Below, in pieces: positions 57,001-64,000 of a stretch of 64,000 nucleotides of DNA. The position numbers were made by a program, and so were the translations under genes. The notes beneath the pieces were generated by a model. It was not told the origin of the DNA. It ran no database searches and saw only the letters and a list, made by a program, of their open reading frames with translations. This DNA comes from Mauremys mutica (taxonomy: Eukaryota > Chordata > Testudines > Geoemydidae): NCBI RefSeq assembly GCF_020497125.1, contig NW_025422895.1:744001-808000 (forward strand). The letters run 5' to 3'. Positions within the stretch are counted from its first letter, which is position 1, and every line of letters begins with the position of its first letter.

Positions 57001-60000
57001 CCTCTACAGAGAGATACAAGCACTACAAAGACAAATGCAAATCCACAAAGACACTATGCAAATCCAAATACCAGCTGCTCCAATGGGAACTCTCCCACGC
57101 AAACTCCCCTGTTCGCAGCCCTGTTGCTGGCAACTGTGCCGCTGCCTGGCTGGGTGCCGCTTTTATAGGCCCCTCCTCAGCCTAGCCCCGCCCCCCTTCA
57201 GGGCGCCGCTGCCCGCTCAGCAGTCTGCCTCGACGCGCCTCTACAGAGAGATACAAGCACTACAAAGACAGATGCAAATCCACAAAGAAGATGCAAATCC
57301 AAATACCTGCTCCTCCACTGGGAAATCTCCCACGCAACCTCCCCTGTTTGCTGCCTCCTGTGCCGCTGCTCGCTGGCTCCTGTGCCGCTGCCCGGTTGGG
57401 CGGCCGCTTTTATAGGCTCCTCCTCAGCCTAGCTCCGCCCCCTACTCAGTGCGCCGCTGCCCGCTCAGCAGTCTGCCCCGATGGGCCTCTACAGAGAGAT
57501 ACAAGCACTACAAAGACAGATGCAAATAAACAAAGACAGATTCAAATCCAAATAGCTGCTCCTCCAATGGGAACTATCCTACACAATCTCCCCTGTTCGC
57601 CGCCCTGTTCGCTGGCTCCTGTCTGGGCGGCCGCTTTTATAGGCCCCTCCTCAGCCTAGCTCCGCCCACTACCCAGGGCGCCGCTGCCCGCTGAGCAGTC
57701 TTCCCCGACGGGCCTCTACAGAAGGATACAAGCACTACAAAGACAGAGATGCAAAGCTAAATACCTGCTGCTCCAATGGGAACTCTCCCACGCAAACCCC
57801 TCTGTTTGCGGCCCTATTTGCAGGCTCCTGTGCCGCTGCCTGTCTGGGCTGCCGCTTTCATAGGCCCCTCCGCAGCCTAGCTCCGCCCCCTACTCAGGGC
57901 GCCGCTGCCCGCTCAGCAGTCTGCCCCGACGTGCCTCTACAGAGAGATGCAAGCACTACAAAAACAGATGAAAATCCACAAAGAGAGATGCAAATCCAAA
58001 TACCTGCTCTTCCAATGGGAACTCTCCCACGCATCTCGCCTGTTCGCTGGCTTCTCTGCCGCTGCCTGAATGGGCGGCCGCTTTTATAGGCCCCTCCTAA
58101 GCCTAGCTCCACCCCCTACTCAGGGCACCGCTGCCCGATCAGTAGTCTGCCCCGACGGGCCTCTACAGAGAGATACAAGCACTTCAAAGACAGATTCAAA
58201 TCCACAAAGAGAGATGCAAATCCAAATACCTGCTCCTCCAATGGGAACTCTCCCACGAAAACTCCCCTGTTCGCTGGCTCCTGTGCCGCTTCTTGCTGGC
58301 TCCTGTGCCGCTGCCTGGCTGGGCGGCCGCTTTCATAGGCCCCTCCTCATCCTAGCTCCGACCCCTACTCAGGGCGCCGCTGCCCGCTCAGCAGTCTGCC
58401 CCGACGGGCCTCTACAGAGATATACAAGCACTACAAAGACAGATGCAAATCCACAAAGACAGATGCAAATTCAAATACCTGTTCCTCCAATGGGAACTCT
58501 CCCACGCAAACTCCCCTGTTCGCTGGCTCCTGTGCCGCTGCTCCCTGGCTCCTGTGTCTCTGCCTGGCTGGGCGGCCGCTTTTATAGGCCCTTCCTCAGC
58601 CTAGTTCCGCCCCCTACTCAGGGCCCCGTTGCCCGCTCAGCAGTCTGGCCCGACGGGCCTCTACAGAGAGTTACATGCACTACAAAGACAGAGATGCAAA
58701 TCCAAATACCTGCTTCTCCAATGGGAACTCTCCCACACCAACTCCCCTGTTCACTGGCTCCTATGCCGCTGCTCGCTGGCTCCTGTGCATCTGCCAGGCA
58801 GAGCGGCCGCTTTTATAGACCCTTCTCAGCCTTGCTCCGCCCCCTATTCAGGGCGCCGCTGCCCGCTCAGCAGACTGCCCGGACGGGCATCTACAGACAG
58901 ATACAAGCACTACAAAGACAAATGCAAATCCACAAAGACAGATGCAAATCCAAATACCTGCTCCTCCAATGGGAACTCTCCCACGCAAACTCCCCTGTTC
59001 GCTGCCTCCTGTGCCGCTGCCTGTCTGGGCGGCCGCTTTTATAGGCCCCTCCTCAGCCTAGCTCCGCACCCTACGCAGGGCGCCGCTGCCCGCTCAGCAG
59101 TCTGCCCCCACGGGCCTCTACAGAGAGATACAAGCACTAAAAAGACAAATGCAAATCCACAAAAAGAGATGCAAATCCAAATACCTGCTCCTCCAATGGG
59201 AAGTATCCCTCGCAAACTCCCCTGTTCGCAGGCCTGAATGCTGGTTCCTGTGCCGCTGCCAGGATTGTGTGACGCTTTTAAAGGCCCCTCCTCAGCCTAG
59301 CTCCGCCCCCTACTCAGGGAGTCGCTGCCCGCTCAGCAGTCTGTCCCGACGGGCCTCTACAGAGAGATACAAGCACTACAAAGACAGATGCAAATCCACA
59401 AAGACAGATGCAAATCCAAATACCTGCTCCTCCAATGGGAACTCTTCCACGCAAACGCCCCTGTTCGCTGGCTCCTCTGCCGCTGCCTGAATGGGCGGCC
59501 GCTTTTATAGGCCCCTCCTAGGCCTAGCTGCGCCCCCTACTCAGGGCGCCGCTGCCCGCTCAGCAGTCTGCCCCGACGGGCCTCTACAGAGAGATACAAG
59601 CACTACAAAGACACATGAAGTACACAAAGACAGATGCAAATCCAAATACCTGCTCCTCCAATGGAAACTCTCCCACGCAAACTCCCCTGTTCACTGGCTC
59701 CTGTGCCACTGCTCGCTGCCTCCTGTGCCGCTGCTCGCTGGCTCCTGTGCCGCTGCCTGGCTGGGCGGCTGCTTTTCTACGCCCCACCTCAGCCTAGCTC
59801 CGCCCCCTACACAGGGCGCCGCTGCCCGCTCAGCAGTCTGCCCCGACGGGGATCTAGAGAGAGGTACAACCACTACAAAGACAGATGCAAATGCACAAAG
59901 ACAGATTCAAATCCAATACCTGCTCCTACAATGGGAACACTCCCACCCAAACTCCCCTGATCACCGCTCTGTTTGCTGGCTCCTGTGCCGCTGCCTGGCT

Positions 60001-63000
60001 TGGGGGCGGATTTATAAGCCCCTCCTCAGCCTAGCTCCGCCCCCTACTCAGGGCGCCGTACCCGCTCAGCAGTCTGCCCCGACGGGCCTCTAGAGAGAGG
60101 TACAAGCACTACAAAGACAGATCCAAAAGCACAAAGACAGATGCAAATCCAAATACCTGCTCCTCCAATGGGAACTCTCTCACGCAAACTCCCCTGTTCT
60201 CCGCCCTGTTCGCTGGCTCCTGTGCAGCTGCTCGCTGGCTCCTGTGCCGCTGCCTGGCTGGGTGGCCGCTTTTATAGGCCCCTCCTCAGCCTAGCTCCGC
60301 CTCCTACTCAGGGCGACGCTGCCCGCTCAGCATTCTGCCCCGACGGGCCTATACAGAGAGATACAAGCATTACAAAGACAGATGCAAATCCACAAAGACA
60401 GATGCAAATCCAAATAAATGCTCCTCCAATGGGAACTCTCCCACGCAAACTCCCCTGTTCGCTGGCTCCTGTGCCGCTGCGTGGCTGGGCGGCCGCTTTT
60501 ATAGGCCCCTCCTCAGCCTAGATCCGCCCCCTACTCAGGGCGCCGCTGCCCGCTCAGCAGTCTGCCCCGACGGGCCTCTATAGAGAGATACAAGCACTAC
60601 AAAGACAGATGCCATCCACAAAGACAGGTGCAAATCCATATACCTGCTCCTCCCATGGGAATTCTCCCGCGCAAACGCCCCTGTTCGCTGGCTCCTGTGC
60701 CGCTGCTCGCTGGCTACTGTGCCGCTGCCTGAATGGGCAGCCGCTTTTATAGGCCCCTCCTCAGCCTAGCTCCGCTCCCTACTCAGGGCGCCGCTACCCG
60801 CTCAGCAGTCTGCCCCGACGGGCCTCTACAGAGAGATACAAGGACTACAAAGACAGATGCAAATCCACAAAAATTATGCAAATCCAAATTTGCTCCTCCA
60901 ATGGGAACTCTCCCATGCAAACGCCCCTGTTCACTGGCTCCTCTACCGCTGCTCGCTGGCTCCTGTGCCGCTGCCTGGCTGGGTGGCCGCTTTTATAGGC
61001 CCCTCCTCAGCCTAGCTCCGACCACTACTCAGGTCGCCGCTGCCCGCTCAGCAGTCTGCGCCGACGGGCCTCTAGAGAGAGATACAAGCACTACAAAGGC
61101 AGATGCAAACCCACAAAAAAGATACAAATCCAAAGCTGCTCCTCCAATGGGAACTCTCTCATGCAAACTCCCCTGTTCACTGGCTCCTGTGCCGCTGCTC
61201 GCTGGCTACTGTGCCGCTGCCTGAGTGGGCAGCCGCCTTTATAGGCCCCTCCTCAGCCTAGCTCCGCCCCCTACTCAGGGCGCCGCTGCCTGCTCAGCAG
61301 ACTGACCCGACGGGCATCTACAGAGAGATACAAGCACTACAAAGACAAATGCAAATCCACAAAGACAGATGCAAATCCAAATACCTGCTCCTCCAATGGG
61401 AAATCTACCACGCAAACTCCCCTGTTCGCTGCCTCCTGCGCCGCTGGCTCCTGTGCCGCTGCCTGGCTGGGCATCCTCTTTTATAGGCCGCTCCTCAACC
61501 TAGCTCCGCCCCCTACTCTGGGCGCCGCTGCCCGCTCAGCAGTCTGCCCCGACGGGCCTCTACAGAGAGATACAAGCACTACAAAGACAGATGCAAATCC
61601 ACAAAGACAGAAGCAAATCCAAATACCTGCTCCTCCAATGGGAACTCTCCCACACAAACTCCCCTCTTCGCTTGCTCCTGTGCCGCTGCTCGCTGGCTCC
61701 TGTGCCGCTGCCTGGCTGGGCGGCCGCTTCTATAGGCCCCTCCTCAGCCTAGCTCCGCCCTCTACTCAGGGCGCCGCTGCCCGCTCAGCAGTCTGCCCCG
61801 ACGGGCCTCTACAGAGAGATACAAGCACTACAAAGACAGATGCAAATCCACAAAGACAGATGCAAATCCAAAAACTTGCTCCTCCAATGGGAAATCTCTC
61901 ACGCAAACTCCTCTGTTCGTTGGCTCCTGTGCCGCTGCTCGCTGGCTCCTGTGCCGCTGCCTGGCTGGGCGGCCGCTTTTATAAGCCCCTCCTCAGCCTA
62001 TATCCGCCCCCTACGTAGGGCACCGCAGCCCGCTTAGCAGTCTGCCCCGACGGGCCTCTACAGAGAGATACAAGCACTACAAAGACAGATGCAAATCCAC
62101 AAAAAAGATGCAAATCCAAATACCTGCTCCTCCAATGGGAACTCTCCCATGCAAACGCCCCTGTTCACTGGCTCCTGTGCCGCTGCTGTCTGGCTCCTGT
62201 GCGGCTGCCAGGCAGAGCGGCCGCTTTTATAGGCCCCTCCTCAGCCTAGCTCCGCCCCCTACTCAGGGCGCCGCTGCCCGCTCAGCAGTCTGCCCCGACG
62301 GGCCTCTACAGAGAGATACAAGCACTACAAAGACAGATGCAAATCCACAAAGACAGATGCAAATCCAAATACCTGCTCCTCCAATGGGAACTCTCCCACG
62401 CAAACTCCCCTGTTCGCTGCCTACTGTGCCTCTGCTCACTGGCTCCTGTGCCGCTGCCTGGCTGGGCGGCCGCTTTTATAGGACCCTCCTCAGACTAGCT
62501 CCGCCCCCTACTCAGGGCGCCGCTGCTCTCTCATCAGTCTGCCCCGACGGGCCTGTACAGAGAGATTCAAGCACTACAAAGACAATTGGAAATCCACAAA
62601 GACAGATGCAAATCCAAATACCTGCTCCTCCAATGGGAACTCTCCCACGCAATCTTCCCTGTTCTCCGCCCTGTTCTCTGGCTCCTGTGCCGCTGCTCGC
62701 TGGCTCCTGTGCCGCTGCTTGGCTGGGCGGCCGCTTTTATAGGCTCCTCCTAAGCCTAGCTCCGCCCCCTACTCAGGGCGCCGCTGCCCGTTCAGCAGAC
62801 TGCCCCGACGGGCCTCTACAGAGAGACACAAGCACTACAAGAATGATGCAAATCCAAATACCTGCTTCTCCAATGGGAACTGTCCCACACAAACTCCCCT
62901 GTGCCCTGGCTCATGTGCCGCTGCTCGCTGGCTCCTGTGCCGCTGCCTGGCTGGGCGGCCGCATTTAAGGGCCACTTCTCAGCCTAACTAAGCCCCCTAC

Positions 63001-63972
63001 TCAGGGCGCCGCTGCCCGCCCAGCAGTCTGTACCGACGGGCCTCTACAGAGAGATACAAGCACTACAAAGACAGATGCAAATCCACAAAGACAGATGCAA
63101 ATCCAAATACCTGCTCCTCCAATGGGAACTCTCCCAAGTAAACTCCCCTGTTTGCTGGCTCCTGTGCCGCTACTTGCTGGCTCCTATGACGCTTCCTGGC
63201 TGGGAGGCCGCTTTTGTAGGCCCCTCCTCAGCCTAGCTCTGCCCCCTACTCAGGGCGCAGCTGCCCGCTCAGCAGTCTACCCCGAAGGGCCTGTACAGAG
63301 AGATACAAGCAGTACAAAGACAGATGCAAATCCACAAAGACAATGCAAATCCAAATACCTGCTCCTCCAATGGGAACTCTTCCACGCAAACTCTCCTGTT
63401 CGCTGGCTCCTGTGACGCTCCTCGCAGCTGTGTCGCTGCCTGGCTGGGCGACCGCTTTTATAGGCCCCTCCTCAGCCTAGCTCCGCCCACTACTCAGGGC
63501 GCCGCTGCCCGCTCAGCAGTCTGCCCCGACGGGCCTCTACAGAAAGATGCAAGCACAAAAAAGACAGATGCAAATACACAAAGACAGATGCAAATCGAAA
63601 TACCTGCTCCTCCAATTGGAAATCTGCCATGGAAACTCCCCTGTTCGCTGGCTCCAGTGCCGCTGCTCGCTGGATCATGTGCCGCTGCCTGGCTGGGAGG
63701 CCGCTTTTATAGGCCCCTCCTCAGCCTAGCTCCGCCCCCTACTCAGGGCTCCACAGCCCGCTCAGCAGTCTGCCCCGACGGGCCTCTACAGAGATATACA
63801 AGCACTACAAAGACAATTGGAAATCCACAAAGACAGATGCAAATCTAAATACCTGCTCCTCCAATGGGAACTCTCCCACGCAATCTTCCCTGTTCTCCGC
63901 CCTGTTTTCTGGCTCCTGTGCCGCTGCTCGCTGGCTCCTGTGCCGCTGCTTGGCTGGGCGGCCGCTTTTATA
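54057..63972 (-). promoter_or_regulatory. TATA ladder, right array part 2, 54-64 kb (42 boxes)
   Basis: Lowest coordinate of each box: 54057, 54286, 54535, 54777, 55026, 55274, 55499, 55748, 55994, 56221, 56448, 56696, 56923, 57161, 57408, 57635, 57856, 58082, 58331, 58580, 58811, 59037, 59276, 59513, 59773, 60010, 60270, 60497, 60745, 60991, 61237, 61479, 61728, 61977, 62225, 62474, 62735, 62963, 63212, 63466, 63705, 63966. Variants: TTCTATA (55026, 61728), ATTTATA (56696, 60010), TTTCATA (57856, 58331), TTTTAAA (59276), TTTTCTA (59773), CTTTATA (61237), ATTTAAG (62963) and TTTTGTA (63212). Confidence 0.85.
60975..63849 (-). repeat. Outer inverted arm, right copy
   Basis: Reverse-complement partner of 1-3100. 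It keeps the same order of unit subtypes but lacks one 225-bp unit found in the left arm. Inward of about 60975 (left side about 3100) the two arms stop matching. Confidence 0.85.
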
Positions 63973-64000
63973 GGCTCCTCCTCAGCCTAGCTCCGCCCCC

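Larger units (their letters stand above)
43241..64000 (-). repeat. Right promoter-satellite array, part 2, 87 units, TATA on - strand
   Basis: Continuation of the right array after the transposon, with TATA boxes on the - strand from 43360 to 63966 and a mean spacing near 240 bp. The array runs off the window edge, so its full extent is unknown. Its last part (60975-63849) is an inverted copy of the window start. Its first part (44.0-48.8 kb) is a direct copy of 33.2-37.8 kb. No unique sequence or gene is seen inside it. Confidence 0.93.

Noticed and set aside
1..64000. rDNA, 5S, tRNA or snRNA gene cluster
   Set aside because: No rRNA or tRNA sequence is recognisable, and no snRNA proximal element follows the octamer; only the octamer recalls snRNA enhancers.
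1..64000. Histone gene cluster
   Set aside because: Octamer, CCAAT and TATA suggest H2B promoters, but no histone frame or 3' stem-loop was found and the spacing does not fit.
1..64000. Tandem solo LTRs
   Set aside because: No TG...CA ends, target duplications, regular AATAAA or primer-binding site; unit ends cannot be defined.
1..64000. Whole palindrome as a pure assembly foldback
   Set aside because: The arms differ by substitutions and whole-unit gains and losses and have several different centres, which a simple foldback would not give. It still deserves a long-read check.

Overview
The window is almost entirely one tandem repeat, broken once by a 4.2-kb DNA transposon. I count 252 TATA-type boxes in 252 repeat units, about 207-250 bp apart (mean near 238 bp). 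In its own orientation each unit reads: inverted CCAAT box (CCATTGG), one or two ATTTGCAT octamers 20 bp apart, a GC box (GGGGGCGG) about 28 bp before TATAAAAG, a GC-rich leader with 22-bp and 12-bp sub-repeats, then the next CCAAT box. This is the layout of a small RNA polymerase II promoter repeated head to tail. No histone, snRNA, rRNA or tRNA gene is attached to it, and no host protein gene is visible.

Layout. Positions 1-28200 hold 119 units with their TATA boxes on the + strand. At 28200-28201 the array flips. Positions 28202-39052 (46 units) and 43241-64000 (87 units) carry them on the - strand. The two halves therefore point at each other. On top of this lies a mosaic of segmental duplications: near-perfect outer inverted arms (1-3100 against 60975-63849), inner inverted arms (about 20.9-23.6 kb against 29.2-31.9 kb), several shorter left-right inverted matches, a direct duplication (33.2-37.8 kb against 44.0-48.8 kb), and local tandem duplications of 7 units (13.2 kb) and 2 units (20.5 kb). 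Copies differ mostly by whole-unit gains and losses, as expected from unequal exchange and gene conversion.

The transposon (39053-43240) is a PIF/Harbinger element with 16-bp imperfect terminal inverted repeats, a 3-bp ACA target duplication, a two-exon Myb/SANT-like protein gene (+) broken by an in-frame TGA, and an apparently intact 429-aa DDE transposase (-). The two genes converge and each has an AATAAA just past its stop. Removing the element restores a 227-bp repeat unit, so it jumped into an already formed array.

Organism: a vertebrate, because of the octamer/CCAAT/TATA/GC-box grammar, the CpG-decay pattern and the Harbinger gene pair. From memory, this Harbinger family is very common in turtles, so a turtle or another non-avian reptile is my best guess; no search was possible. 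The long open frames on the strand opposite the TATA boxes are by-products of the repeat, not genes.
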